This document shows, one piece after another, positions 39,222 through 48,705 of a DNA stretch of 64,000 nt. The position numbers and the translations under genes were made by a program. Position 1 is the first letter of the stretch; every line of letters starts with the position of its first letter. The notes beneath the pieces are model-generated. The model made no database searches and had not been told where the DNA came from. It saw nothing but the letters and a program-made list of their open reading frames with translations. Origin of the DNA: Algoriphagus locisalis (lineage in GTDB: Bacteria > Bacteroidota > Bacteroidia > Cytophagales > Cyclobacteriaceae); contig NZ_FPBF01000003.1 in NCBI RefSeq assembly GCF_900116615.1, positions 1 to 64,000 on the forward strand. Reading direction: 5' to 3'.

Positions 39222-40253
39222 ATGAAATTAGGACAAGCCACCATAAAAGACATAGCGCGCGAACTCAACCTTTCGGCCTCTACGATCTCCCGTGCCCTCA
39301 AAGATTACCCTGGAATCAGCGATGAAACTAAGCGAAAGGTGAAGGAAATGGCTGAGAAAATGAATTATCGCCCCAATGCAATTGCGCTCTCCTTACGCAA
39401 AAGCAGATCCTTCACCATAGGTGTGATCATACCTGAGGTAGTTCATTTCTTCTTTTCCACCGTCGTAAGCGGAATCGAGGAAGTCGCACAATCCAGAGGA
39501 TATAACGTGATTTTGGTCCAGTCCAACGAAAAATTGGAACGGGAAATCTCCAGTATAGAAACTATGCTTTCCAATCAAATTGATGGGGTTTTGGTAAGTT
39601 ATTCGAAGGAAACCAATACGTTTGAACACTTCACGAGGGTTCTGGATCAGGGGTTCCCGATTGTCTTTTTTGACAGAGCGCCACAAATCCCGGGAGCTAT
39701 AAATGTAATGGTAGATGATTACCAAGGAGCTTTCGATGCTACTACTCATCTAATCAGCCAAGGCTACAAAAATATCGTCCACCTAGCTGGCCCTCCTTCT
39801 CTAAAAATCACCAGAGATCGTGCAAATGGCTATAAAGCTGCTTTGGAAAAGAATGGGCTACCCGTCCATCCAGATCACATCATCCCTTGTCCACTAGGCA
39901 CTGTAGAAGAAAGTCAGAAACTAGTTTCAGAGCTACTTTCCTCATCTGCGGTTAATCCTGACGCATTTTTTGCCTGCAACGATATCGGAGCTGTAGGTGC
40001 TATGATGGCGTGCAGAGATGCCGGACTGAAAATCCCCCTTGACGTGGGTATTGTAGGATTCAGCGACTGGCAATTTTGCTCCATGCTAGAACCAAAACTC
40101 TCCTCAGTGGCGCAACCTGGAACCTTGATGGGTGCAAAAGCCACCGAGATTTTGCTTGATATCATTGAGAAAAAAATAGATCCAGAAACCATGGAGAAAT
40201 CTCTGGTTTTAGAAACAAAGCTGATGGACAGAGATTCTTCGAAGAGATTTTAA
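39222..40253 (+). CDS. LacI-family transcriptional regulator (maltose/alpha-glucoside type)
   Basis: The 343-residue protein starts with the LacI helix-turn-helix (ATIKDIARELNLSASTISRA, LKDYPGISDETKRKV). The hinge helix region is PNAIALSLRKSRS, followed by a periplasmic-binding-type sensor domain (TIGVIIPEVVHFFFSTVVSG, GVLVSYSKETN, FACNDIGAVGAMMACRDAGL, GIVGFSDW). It precedes the GH31 and transporter genes on the same strand, and a perfect CAAACGTTTG palindrome lies between. It probably controls them in response to a maltose-type sugar. Confidence 0.95.
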   Translation: MKLGQATIKDIARELNLSASTISRALKDYPGISDETKRKVKEMAEKMNYRPNAIALSLRKSRSFTIGVIIPEVVHFFFSTVVSGIEEVAQSRGYNVILVQSNEKLEREISSIETMLSNQIDGVLVSYSKETNTFEHFTRVLDQGFPIVFFDRAPQIPGAINVMVDDYQGAFDATTHLISQGYKNIVHLAGPPSLKITRDRANGYKAALEKNGLPVHPDHIIPCPLGTVEESQKLVSELLSSSAVNPDAFFACNDIGAVGAMMACRDAGLKIPLDVGIVGFSDWQFCSMLEPKLSSVAQPGTLMGAKATEILLDIIEKKIDPETMEKSLVLETKLMDRDSSKRF

Positions 40254-40284
40254 AAAAAAGATCAAGATTTTTAGTCAAAAAGTG

Positions 40285-40294
40285 CAAACGTTTG
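40285..40294. promoter_or_regulatory. LacI-type operator palindrome
   Basis: CAAACGTTTG is a perfect 10-bp palindrome inside TGCAAACGTTTGAA, close to the LacI/CRE-type consensus with a central CG. It sits 31 bp after the regulator gene and 142 bp before the GH31 gene. It may serve the GH31 gene and possibly the regulator in feedback. Confidence 0.6.
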
Positions 40295-40436
40295 AATAGG
40301 GCTAAATTTCATTCTAAGGCACAATCCTAATTTTAGCAGCCTTTGAAATCCTATGATTCAGGCACTTTCGATTTTTTTATGATTGAGTTTTGATTCTAAT
40401 TTAGGTGCGCTTTAGCAGCTTAAGTGAAAATCTTTT

Positions 40437-42884
40437 ATGTCCCAAAATCTCCCAGAACCCGCGTCTCCTCAACCTAACTCCCGATACATTTCCATTGGAA
40501 ATCTAGTAAACTGGAAACAAGTCGATCAGGGAATTATTGCTCAAAATGAAATCGCACAAATCAAAATAACTGTTGTAAAAGATGGAATGGTGCGGGTTCA
40601 ATCCTCAAGAAATGAGTCTTTCGATTCTAATCCTTATTCAGTAATCAGCGGAACTGAAACGGTGGATCTGTCAATAGAAGAAATAGATCAAAAAATCCAT
40701 ATTAAATCAACATTGATTCATTTGCAATTTGATCTTTCTAATGGAGTTTGTTCATTCTTTGATTCAAAAGGCAATCTGCTCAATAAAGATGATTCTTTGG
40801 GGATTTCCTGGATAGGAACAGAAGTAACTTGCTATAAAGAAATTCAACCCAACGAAAAGTTCATTGGGCTGGGTGAAAAAACCGGTAACCTAAATCGATT
40901 TGGGAGTGCCTACGTAAACTGGAACACTGACTATTTCGCCTATGGAATCGCAGATGACCCATTGTACATGAGCATACCATTTTACATAGGAACACACACA
41001 AAAGGCTCTTATGGGATTTATTTTGACAATTCACATAAAACCGTCTTCAATTTTGGAGCCTCCACAGACCGCTTTGTCTATTTCAATGCGGAAGATGGTG
41101 ATATGGACTATTACTTCATCCATGCTCCTTCTGTGGCAGAAATCATCAGCAGCTACACTTCTCTGACGGGAAGAATGAAGATGCCTCCCAAATGGGCTTT
41201 GGGTTTTCAGCAGTGCCGCTATTCCTATTATCCGGACAAGGAAGTTTTTGCTCTGGCAAATACCTTTCGCGATAAAGATATCCCTGCAGATGTGATCTAC
41301 CTGGATATCCACCATATGTCGCATTACAAGGTATTTACCTTTGATGGTAAAAAATTCCCTGATCCAAAGAGCATGATTGCCAGACTGAAGGAGCTTGGAT
41401 TTCGGGTGGTAGTCATCATGGACCCTGGAATCAAAAAAGAGCCTGGATACCTACCCTATGAAGAAGGTAAATCCGAAGATTTATTCGTCAAATATCCGGA
41501 TGGCAAAGACTATATTGCTCAAGTTTGGCCAGGCTGGTGTGCTTTTCCTGATTTCACTAAAGAGAAAACAAGAACCTGGTGGGGTGAAAAAATGGAGTTT
41601 TACGCTCAGACAGGCGTAGATGGCTATTGGGCAGATATGAACGAACCAGCATCCTGGGGGCAATTTACACCAAACCTTATAGAATTTGATGTAGATGGAA
41701 ATCCAGCATCTCATAGAAAAGCCAGAAATGTCTATGGAATGCAAATGGCCAGAGCTGCCCAGGAAGGTGCTTTACTTCAGAATCCTGAGAAAAGACCTTT
41801 TGTACTAACTAGATCTGGTTTTGCCGGTGTACAGCGGTTTGCCGCTGCCTGGACTGGAGACAATCAGTCCACAGAACATCATATGCTGGCTGGAGTGCGG
41901 CTTATTAACAGTTTAGGGCTGAGTGGCATCTCTTTTTCTGGCTTTGATGTGGGCGGTTTTGCTGGAGAAGCAAGCAAGTCGCTTTTTGCCAGATGGATGA
42001 GTATAGGTGCGTTTACTCCCCTGTATAGAGCCCATTCTATGATCAATTCAAAAGATGCTGAACCTTGGGCTTTTGGAGAAGAGGTAGAAGAGATCTCAAG
42101 AAATTACCTAAAGCTTAGGTACAAATTACTTCCCACGATTTACAGCAAAATGCAGGAGTCCACGCAAAATGGCCTCCCTGTCTCATCAAGTTTGGCGATT
42201 TCCTTTGCTCAGGATGAAAGAATCTATGCGTCTGCATTTCAAAACCAGTATCTATTCTGTGATACTTTCCTGGTAGCTCCGGTAGAAAGTACAAAAGCCA
42301 TAACCAAGGTTTATCTGCCTGAGTCCTCTTGGTATTATTTGTTTACGGATGAATTTCACTCAGGAAAAAATACGATCTATCAAGATTGCCCTCTAGCCTA
42401 TTTACCTGTGTATGTAAAAGGCGGAAGTATTTTTACCTGTCAATCTGATTTGCCACACACAGGAGCCCCTCATGATGGCATACTTCAAGTGCACGTATAT
42501 GCAGGCAAAGAAAACGGGAGTTTCAACCATTATGAGGATGATGGAGAAAGTTGGGATTTTGAAAAAGGGCAGTTTCACAAACGAATGTTATCTTATGATT
42601 CCATGCAAGAAACGCTGACAATGGACACCCCGACGGGAGAGTACCCGGGTGACTTTTCGGAAATGAAAATCTATTTCCATGGCTTTGCAAATGAGACGGT
42701 AGAACTGGCGGGAAGGCAAGAAAAGCTGAAGTTTGAGAACTTTTCGTTTTTGGGAAGACTTTCTGAATTTGACCCACTTCCAGATCATGAAACTAGGTTT
42801 TTTGAAATTAAAGCACTTCCCTATCTCAGCATAAAATACCCTGATAAAAAATTGATTATCAAAGGATTAAAATCGATCAATTAA
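40437..42884 (+). CDS. GH31 alpha-glucosidase
   Basis: This 815-residue enzyme hydrolyses alpha-glucosidic bonds. An N-terminal beta domain spans about 1-220. The (beta/alpha)8 barrel (about 240-580) has the nucleophile D400 in GYWADMNEPASWG and the acid/base D475 in WTGDNQST, followed by C-terminal beta domains. There is no signal peptide, so it is probably cytoplasmic. It is 17 bp upstream of a sugar transporter gene (co-transcribed) and downstream of a LacI regulator, which points to maltose or related oligosaccharide use. The exact linkage preference (maltose, isomaltose, sucrose analogue) is not readable. Confidence 0.95.
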   Translation: MSQNLPEPASPQPNSRYISIGNLVNWKQVDQGIIAQNEIAQIKITVVKDGMVRVQSSRNESFDSNPYSVISGTETVDLSIEEIDQKIHIKSTLIHLQFDLSNGVCSFFDSKGNLLNKDDSLGISWIGTEVTCYKEIQPNEKFIGLGEKTGNLNRFGSAYVNWNTDYFAYGIADDPLYMSIPFYIGTHTKGSYGIYFDNSHKTVFNFGASTDRFVYFNAEDGDMDYYFIHAPSVAEIISSYTSLTGRMKMPPKWALGFQQCRYSYYPDKEVFALANTFRDKDIPADVIYLDIHHMSHYKVFTFDGKKFPDPKSMIARLKELGFRVVVIMDPGIKKEPGYLPYEEGKSEDLFVKYPDGKDYIAQVWPGWCAFPDFTKEKTRTWWGEKMEFYAQTGVDGYWADMNEPASWGQFTPNLIEFDVDGNPASHRKARNVYGMQMARAAQEGALLQNPEKRPFVLTRSGFAGVQRFAAAWTGDNQSTEHHMLAGVRLINSLGLSGISFSGFDVGGFAGEASKSLFARWMSIGAFTPLYRAHSMINSKDAEPWAFGEEVEEISRNYLKLRYKLLPTIYSKMQESTQNGLPVSSSLAISFAQDERIYASAFQNQYLFCDTFLVAPVESTKAITKVYLPESSWYYLFTDEFHSGKNTIYQDCPLAYLPVYVKGGSIFTCQSDLPHTGAPHDGILQVHVYAGKENGSFNHYEDDGESWDFEKGQFHKRMLSYDSMQETLTMDTPTGEYPGDFSEMKIYFHGFANETVELAGRQEKLKFENFSFLGRLSEFDPLPDHETRFFEIKALPYLSIKYPDKKLIIKGLKSIN

Positions 42885-42901
42885 GCCTAATTTAAACCCA
42901 A

Positions 42902-44221
42902 ATGGCTCAAACAAAAAAGGAATTAAGCTTCTGGCAAATCTGGAACATGAGTTTCGGCTTTCTTGGAATTCAATTTGGGTTTGCCTTACAAGGCGGATTC
43001 ATGTCGCGGATTTTTCAAACCTTAGGCGCTGAGAAAGATGCTATTCCATTCCTTTGGATTGCAGCTCCATTGACGGGTTTGTTGGTACAGCCGATTGTTG
43101 GGTACTTGAGTGACCATACCTGGCATCCCAAATTTGGAAGGAGAAAACCTTTCTTCTTCTTTGGTGCTGTATTCAGTACCATAGCCTTATTCTTGGCTCC
43201 CTATTCCTCAGCACTTTGGATGGCTGCAGGAGCGCTTTGGATCCTTGATGCCTCAATCAATATCAGCATGGAGCCATTTAGAGCGCTCGTTGCAGACAAA
43301 CTACCCGATTCCCAGCGATCCTATGGCTTTGTAGTACAAACTTTGATCATTGGAATTGGAACTTGGATCGCGTCAAACCTCCCTTGGTTTATGACCCAAC
43401 TGGGCGTCCCTAATACTGCTGCTGCCGGGATAGTGCCCGATTCTGTCAAATACGCTTTTGGAATAGGCGCATTGGTGCTTTTTTCATCTATTCTTTATAC
43501 CATATTGAAAACAGAAGAATATCCTCCAGAAAATATGGAGGAGTTCCAGGCCGAGAAGAACCAGGGTTTCTTCAAAGGGTTGTCGGAAATCGTTCGAAAC
43601 ATTTCAACTATGCCAGCCGTCATGAAGCAGCTAGGCTTGGTTCAGTTCTTTTCTTGGTTTGCCTTTTTCACCATGTGGAGTTTTGCCACTCCAGCGATAA
43701 CAGAGCATATTTTCGGAGCTACTGACACCACTAGCATTGCATATAATGACGCTGCAGATAGTGTTGGGAATTACCTAGGAACCTACGGCTTAGTGTCTAT
43801 GATTTACGCGTTGGTCTTAGCCTTCTTTACCAGTAAGTATAAAATCAATAGGAAGCTATTGCATATGCTGAGTTTACTCGCTGGAGGACTTGGCTTCATT
43901 TTGATTTACTTTATACAGGAAGCTTGGATGCTGCATATCTGTTTTTCACTGGTAGGAATAGCTTGGGCAAGTATTCTTTCCATGCCCTATGCGATGCTCT
44001 CCAGCTCAGTGGATCCTAGAAAAATGGGGGTTTTCATGGGTATATTCAACATGTTTATCGTGATACCACAAATAGTAGCGGCATTGGGAGGAGTAAATTT
44101 CCTATACAAATTGCTATTCGGCGAAGCAGTGATCAACACCATGCTTTTAGCGGGAACGCTTTTGATACTTGCTAGCCTGAGTAATTTATTGATCACTGAT
44201 AGGCAGGCTACTCACGATTAA
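42902..44221 (+). CDS. MFS sugar transporter, SLC45-like (maltose/alpha-glucoside symporter)
   Basis: The 439-residue protein has about 12 hydrophobic helices. Family signatures include WNMSFGFLGIQFGFALQGGF at the N-terminus, the GYLSDHTWHPKFGRRKPFFF loop (a typical RRK motif after the second helix) and DASINISMEPFRALVADKLP. These mark the SLC45/GPH-like maltose or sucrose permeases. It is in the inner membrane and probably co-transcribed with the GH31 gene (17-bp gap), supplying it with substrate. Confidence 0.92.
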   Translation: MAQTKKELSFWQIWNMSFGFLGIQFGFALQGGFMSRIFQTLGAEKDAIPFLWIAAPLTGLLVQPIVGYLSDHTWHPKFGRRKPFFFFGAVFSTIALFLAPYSSALWMAAGALWILDASINISMEPFRALVADKLPDSQRSYGFVVQTLIIGIGTWIASNLPWFMTQLGVPNTAAAGIVPDSVKYAFGIGALVLFSSILYTILKTEEYPPENMEEFQAEKNQGFFKGLSEIVRNISTMPAVMKQLGLVQFFSWFAFFTMWSFATPAITEHIFGATDTTSIAYNDAADSVGNYLGTYGLVSMIYALVLAFFTSKYKINRKLLHMLSLLAGGLGFILIYFIQEAWMLHICFSLVGIAWASILSMPYAMLSSSVDPRKMGVFMGIFNMFIVIPQIVAALGGVNFLYKLLFGEAVINTMLLAGTLLILASLSNLLITDRQATHD

Positions 44222-44297
44222 TTTCAGGAATATTTGATCAGCAGTTACTGAGATGGGTTTTGCTTTTCTATTTTTGAGGAGTCAATAATTCTGATTT

Positions 44298-45170
44298 ATG
44301 AAAACCCTTAGAATCACCGGTGTTCCTGAGCATTTTAATTTCCCTTGGAAAAAAGTAGTAGCTGCCCAGCCTTTCGAAAAGGATGGTATTTTGCTTCACT
44401 GGAAAGACGAATCCAGAGGTTCCGGGCAAATGAACAAGGATCTGAGAGAAGATAAAACCGATATCGCCTTGGTCCTGACGGAAAGTTTTTTGAAGGATTT
44501 CGAAGCAGGAAATCCCTCCAAAATGATAGGTTTTCATGTGATATCTCCCTTGAACTGGGGAATTCATATCAGTGGCGAGTCACCGGTAAATTCACTTTCA
44601 GAAATCACAGCCCCAACTTTTCTGATCAGCCGAGAGGGATCTGGATCGCAGCTGATGAGCTATGTACTTGCCAAGCGGGAAGGATGGGAATCTGATAGGT
44701 TAGAATTTAAAGTAATCAATAACCTACCTGGCGCGTTGGAAGTGATGACTCCGGAGAAACCGGAAATGTTTCTATGGGAAAAATATACGACCAAACCCTG
44801 GGTAGATTCACAGGAAATGAAGCGAATAGGTGAAGTTCCAAGTCCATGGCCATGTTTTGCAATCATTGCTACGGAAAAGGCAATAGAAGGTTTCGGAGAG
44901 ACACTGTTTACGCTTAGAGATCTTGTCTATCAGGAATCAGCAAAATTGCAAACCAGTCCAACGGCTATTGAGGACATTTCAAAAACCTACGAACTGCAAA
45001 AAGAAGATGTGAAGGAGTGGTTTGCCCAAACCACATGGGCTGTCGATAATAAGATATCAAAAAGTCAGTTGGTTGAATCGATAAATACGATGAAAGAGTT
45101 AGGAATAATTTCCAGAGAACTTCCGATGGAGAGTTTTCTTACCAGCGACACCATTTCAATTGCTGACTAG
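44298..45170 (+). CDS. Periplasmic-binding-fold (ABC substrate-binding-like) protein, no signal peptide
   Basis: The 290-residue protein has a type 2 periplasmic-binding fold, like the group related to Ca3427-type proteins: MKTLRITGVPEHFNFPWKKV, DIALVLTESFLKDFEAGNPS, TFLISREGSGSQLMSYVLAK and MFLWEKYTTKPWVDS. It lacks a signal peptide and no ABC permease is nearby, so it may be a cytosolic ligand-binding protein rather than a transporter subunit. Its 3' end overlaps the convergent histidine kinase gene by 15 bp. It lies 76 bp after the sugar transporter and could be read through from it. Confidence 0.8.
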   Translation: MKTLRITGVPEHFNFPWKKVVAAQPFEKDGILLHWKDESRGSGQMNKDLREDKTDIALVLTESFLKDFEAGNPSKMIGFHVISPLNWGIHISGESPVNSLSEITAPTFLISREGSGSQLMSYVLAKREGWESDRLEFKVINNLPGALEVMTPEKPEMFLWEKYTTKPWVDSQEMKRIGEVPSPWPCFAIIATEKAIEGFGETLFTLRDLVYQESAKLQTSPTAIEDISKTYELQKEDVKEWFAQTTWAVDNKISKSQLVESINTMKELGIISRELPMESFLTSDTISIAD

Positions 45171-47099
45171 CACTTTACTTGCAGGTATTTTTACACAAAC
45201 CTGAGTTCCATGCCCTTTTTGACTGGTTATAAAAATTTCGCCCCCATTCATTCTGGTAAATTCCTTACAGATCTGTAATCCAAGACCAGAACCTTTTTCT
45301 TTTTTAGTCCCTAGTTTAGAATCAGATATCACATAGTCAGGAGAAAGTATGGCACTAATCTGCTCCTCATCCATTCCAAGACCATAATCCTGAACACACC
45401 AGGTAATCAGCTCATTATCCATAACTATTGAAAACTGAATAGAACTATCAGGGGAGGAATATTTTACTGCATTGTTCAGGATATTTCTGACTACCACTTC
45501 CATCAAATCCCGATCTGCATACACCTGTACATCAGTAAAAGCAGATATGTATTCTATTTCTAGAGATTTCTCTCTCAGCTTAGGAGTAATCAATTTGATA
45601 TTTTCATCAACTAGCTGAGTCAAGTTAAAATTGACTTTTTGAAGCTTGAACCCTTCCATTTGAGCCAGAGACCACTTAAGGGTGTTGTTCAATGCAAAGT
45701 AAACTGAATCTACATCTACTTTCAAATGATGGATTAGTTCATCAAATTCCTCCTGCGTGAGATGACCGGAGATCAAGGAATCAACAATGGATTTCACCTG
45801 CCCCACTGGACCTCTTAGGTCGTGACCAATGATGGAAAAGAGTTTATTTTTGGTCTGGTTTATTTTTTGGAGCTGGTGTGACTTAACTTCTAGGTCTTCA
45901 TTCTGCTTATGGATTTTCTGTTTCTGCATAAGCAAGTCGGCATTAGATTTTTTGATTTTTCTATTCAAATAAAACAACCAAATCATAAGCCCCAAAATCA
46001 AAATCGACCCTGTGCTTACCAGAAAAATTATCTTGCGATTTAGTGCCAATCTGGTCGCTTGATTTTCATTTTGAGCCAGTAACAAATCCATTTCGGATTG
46101 CTCCAAATCATCCTGAAACATTCCCTGCATCAATGCCAACCTATCCCTACTCGACTTATTCACCATAGAATCATTCAGGGCTACAAACTTGGATTGCTGC
46201 TCGTATGCCAGCTGGTAATCACCAGTTTGCCGGTAATACTCGGCCAGGTATTTATGGTTTTTAGATAGCTCATCGATCAGTCCATGATAGATGGAAACCT
46301 CAATTCCTTTAAGCAATACTTCCTTAGCATTTTCCTGTTTCCCATTTAAGAGGTAGGTGTTTCCAAGTCTATAGGAGAGGCTAGCCTCAATAGTGGAAAT
46401 CCCCTGATTCACACCATTTTCCAAAGCTTTCTCATAGATTATCTCCGCAGAATCAAGCTGATTTCTAGCGAAGTAAACATCTCCTATTATTCTATTCGAA
46501 AAAGAAAGCAGATAGGGAGAACCCGCAGTTCTGTTGGCCTCACTGGCTTTTGATGTATAAAACAAGGCCGAATCCAGTTCATTAAGCTTTAAGAAATTCT
46601 CTGCTACGTTGTTAAGACTACGTATCATCGTATAGACATCTCCAACACTTTCACTGATTTCGAATGCCTTTTTGAATTGAATTATAGCAAACGAATAGTT
46701 TTGCTGCTCATAATAAAGCGCTCCCATACTATTTAGTACTCTCGCTGCTTCCTCTAAATTATTTCCGTCAATAGCGAGTTTATAGGCATCCTTTGAATAG
46801 GAAAAGGATTTCTGCCACTGCCCTCTTCGGTAATATATCCAGCCTAAATTCTCTTTGGCTCTAGCTTCTTCATAGGTATTTTTCAGCGATTGAGCTAGTT
46901 TCTCAGCTTCTTGGGCATATTCAAAAGCTACTTTTTGTTCTACTTCACGAAGCAGGAAGGACAACTCATTCAGAATAACCAGTTTTTCCTCTCTATTCGC
47001 CAGAGGGAGCTGCCGCTTCAGGCTATCGATTTCCTGAATCTGAGCCAATGCTCCAAAAGAAATGCTCAGTATTGAAAAGAAGAATAGTATTCGTCTCAA
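45156..47099 (-). CDS. TPR-containing membrane histidine kinase
   Basis: The 647-residue protein has a signal peptide (ends near ALAQ) and a periplasmic tetratricopeptide array at about 30-330 (YAQEAEKLAQSLKNTYEEAR and about six similar repeats). One transmembrane helix is at about 350-375 and a coiled coil at about 380-415. The H-box SIIGHDLRGPVGQVKSIVDS has H426. The HATPase has the N-box NILNNAVKYSS, G1 DYGLGM and G2 KGSGLGLQICKEF. This architecture is common in Bacteroidota. No response regulator is adjacent, so it is an orphan kinase. Its signal and partner are unknown. Confidence 0.93.
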   Translation of the reverse strand: MRRILFFFSILSISFGALAQIQEIDSLKRQLPLANREEKLVILNELSFLLREVEQKVAFEYAQEAEKLAQSLKNTYEEARAKENLGWIYYRRGQWQKSFSYSKDAYKLAIDGNNLEEAARVLNSMGALYYEQQNYSFAIIQFKKAFEISESVGDVYTMIRSLNNVAENFLKLNELDSALFYTSKASEANRTAGSPYLLSFSNRIIGDVYFARNQLDSAEIIYEKALENGVNQGISTIEASLSYRLGNTYLLNGKQENAKEVLLKGIEVSIYHGLIDELSKNHKYLAEYYRQTGDYQLAYEQQSKFVALNDSMVNKSSRDRLALMQGMFQDDLEQSEMDLLLAQNENQATRLALNRKIIFLVSTGSILILGLMIWLFYLNRKIKKSNADLLMQKQKIHKQNEDLEVKSHQLQKINQTKNKLFSIIGHDLRGPVGQVKSIVDSLISGHLTQEEFDELIHHLKVDVDSVYFALNNTLKWSLAQMEGFKLQKVNFNLTQLVDENIKLITPKLREKSLEIEYISAFTDVQVYADRDLMEVVVRNILNNAVKYSSPDSSIQFSIVMDNELITWCVQDYGLGMDEEQISAILSPDYVISDSKLGTKKEKGSGLGLQICKEFTRMNGGEIFITSQKGHGTQVCVKIPASKVLVSN

Positions 47100-47177
47100 A
47101 ACGCTTAATTAATTTTGAACTGATAAAAGTAACTAATTAAAAAACAATGCAATAAACAATAAAAAATGCTGTTTTTA

Positions 47178-47963
47178 TCAACTTTTTAGCTCTTCCCAAT
47201 CCCAATCTTTGTTTAATTGTGTGATGGCATGATGTGCTGTCAAGTCATATTGGCAAGGAACGATCGACACATAATTATTGGCAATGGCCCACTCGTCATT
47301 GTCCTCACCCTTATCATAATTTACAAAATTCCCCGCTAGCCATAGATATTTTCTGCCATTTGGGTCAAATCGCTCGTCAAACTCTTCCTGCCATTTAGCA
47401 TCTGCCTGACGACAAATTTTCATCCCTTTGATCTTCTCATTTTGTTTCGGTGGAAAATTCACATTCAAAGCAATTCCCTTGGTCATCCCTTTCTGTAGCA
47501 CTTGTCGGGTTATTTTTTCTACCCATTCTTCTACATGCGAGAAATCAGCTTTGGAAGAAAAATCACAAAGACTAAAGCCTATGGCAGGATAACCTTCCAT
47601 AGCTCCTTCTATCGCTGCGGACATGGTACCTGAATAAAGAACAGAAATAGAAGTATTCGAACCGTGATTAATTCCGCTGACTATCAGATCCGGGCTTCTA
47701 TCCTTCATAACATAATGCTTCGCCAGTTTGACACAGTCCGCAGGAGTGCCGCTAGACTTGTATGCTTTGACACCATCAAAGATTTCAACTTCCTCTACGC
47801 GCAAGGTTTCACCGATTGTAATTGCATGTCCCATACCTGATTGCGGACTATCCGGTGCTACCACCACTACATCGCCCAGTTTTTTCATGACAGATACGAG
47901 GACTCGAATCCCTTTGGATGTGATACCATCGTCATTAGAGACGAGAATTAAAGGCTTGGACAT
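47178..47963 (-). CDS. surE: 5'-nucleotidase SurE
   Basis: A 261-residue SurE-family survival protein, a metal-dependent nucleotidase acting on nucleoside monophosphates. The start PLILVSNDDGITSKGIRVLV has the metal-binding aspartate pair (D11, D12). GTPADCVKLAKHY and LIVSGINHGSNTS give the conserved asparagine and serine residues. The length is normal. The stop of the upstream secreted-protein gene abuts its ATG (TAA then ATG), so the two are probably co-transcribed. Cytoplasmic. Confidence 0.97.
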   Translation of the reverse strand: MSKPLILVSNDDGITSKGIRVLVSVMKKLGDVVVVAPDSPQSGMGHAITIGETLRVEEVEIFDGVKAYKSSGTPADCVKLAKHYVMKDRSPDLIVSGINHGSNTSISVLYSGTMSAAIEGAMEGYPAIGFSLCDFSSKADFSHVEEWVEKITRQVLQKGMTKGIALNVNFPPKQNEKIKGMKICRQADAKWQEEFDERFDPNGRKYLWLAGNFVNYDKGEDNDEWAIANNYVSIVPCQYDLTAHHAITQLNKDWDWEELKS

Positions 47964-48626
47964 TTAGTTTTGATTCAATTCGTTGTAATAGGCTGTAATG
48001 CGCAACAGGTCTCCTCTTTTATCATAATCGAGACGATTTTTTCGCATAAAAAGTGAAATCTGATCATCATGGCCCGGCAGCATTTCAAAGAGATCTTTTT
48101 TCTTCAAGCTGTACTTTTCTATTTTACCGTTTTTCAAAAAGTAATAGTTAAAGGCTAAACGTTGCCCCATCATCATGGATTGAGGACCGTAAAAAGGGTT
48201 CATACCATAGCCGCCCATCATGCCATATCCGCCCATACCCCTGGAGTCGGTGGCTACATATTCCCTGCACAACAAGGCGATTTCATCTCCTTCGGTCAAA
48301 ACCTCGAAAAAAATGGGAGTTGCATAATCGTTTTCAAAAGCATAAGGCAAACTGTAAAACTTACGTACCCCACCATACACTTCGTCAAAAAACTCGAAAT
48401 AGGTGACATTGGTTGAGGTAAAAGTTTCCATAGTTTGATCTTGCAGCTGAACCACATTGTTATCCAGATCATACTTCAATTTACCACCATAGACCTGTCC
48501 GTCGGCGGTGTAGATATTTCCTTTGTGCCACAGCTGAGAAGGAAATTGATTCTGTGCAAATGCGGCAACCACAACCAGAAATACTAAACTAAGGGAGAAT
48601 ATTGCTTTTTTCACGGTTTCCATCAT
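47964..48626 (-). CDS. Secreted hypothetical protein with Gly/Met-rich segment
   Basis: The 220-residue protein has a signal peptide ending near AAFAQ. The body has a beta-rich region that starts WHKGNIYTADGQVYGGKLKY and a low-complexity Gly/Met segment (GYGMMGGYGMNPFYGPQSMM) at about 132-152. It ends 1 bp before the surE start codon. I do not recognise a named family. It is probably periplasmic or at the envelope. Confidence 0.7.
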   Translation of the reverse strand: MMETVKKAIFSLSLVFLVVVAAFAQNQFPSQLWHKGNIYTADGQVYGGKLKYDLDNNVVQLQDQTMETFTSTNVTYFEFFDEVYGGVRKFYSLPYAFENDYATPIFFEVLTEGDEIALLCREYVATDSRGMGGYGMMGGYGMNPFYGPQSMMMGQRLAFNYYFLKNGKIEKYSLKKKDLFEMLPGHDDQISLFMRKNRLDYDKRGDLLRITAYYNELNQN

Positions 48627-48705
48627 AGCTGAGTTTACGGTATAAATCGTACCAGGTTAATTTTGACTGGCAGATATTGATAAATATCAATAGATGAACA
48701 GCAAT

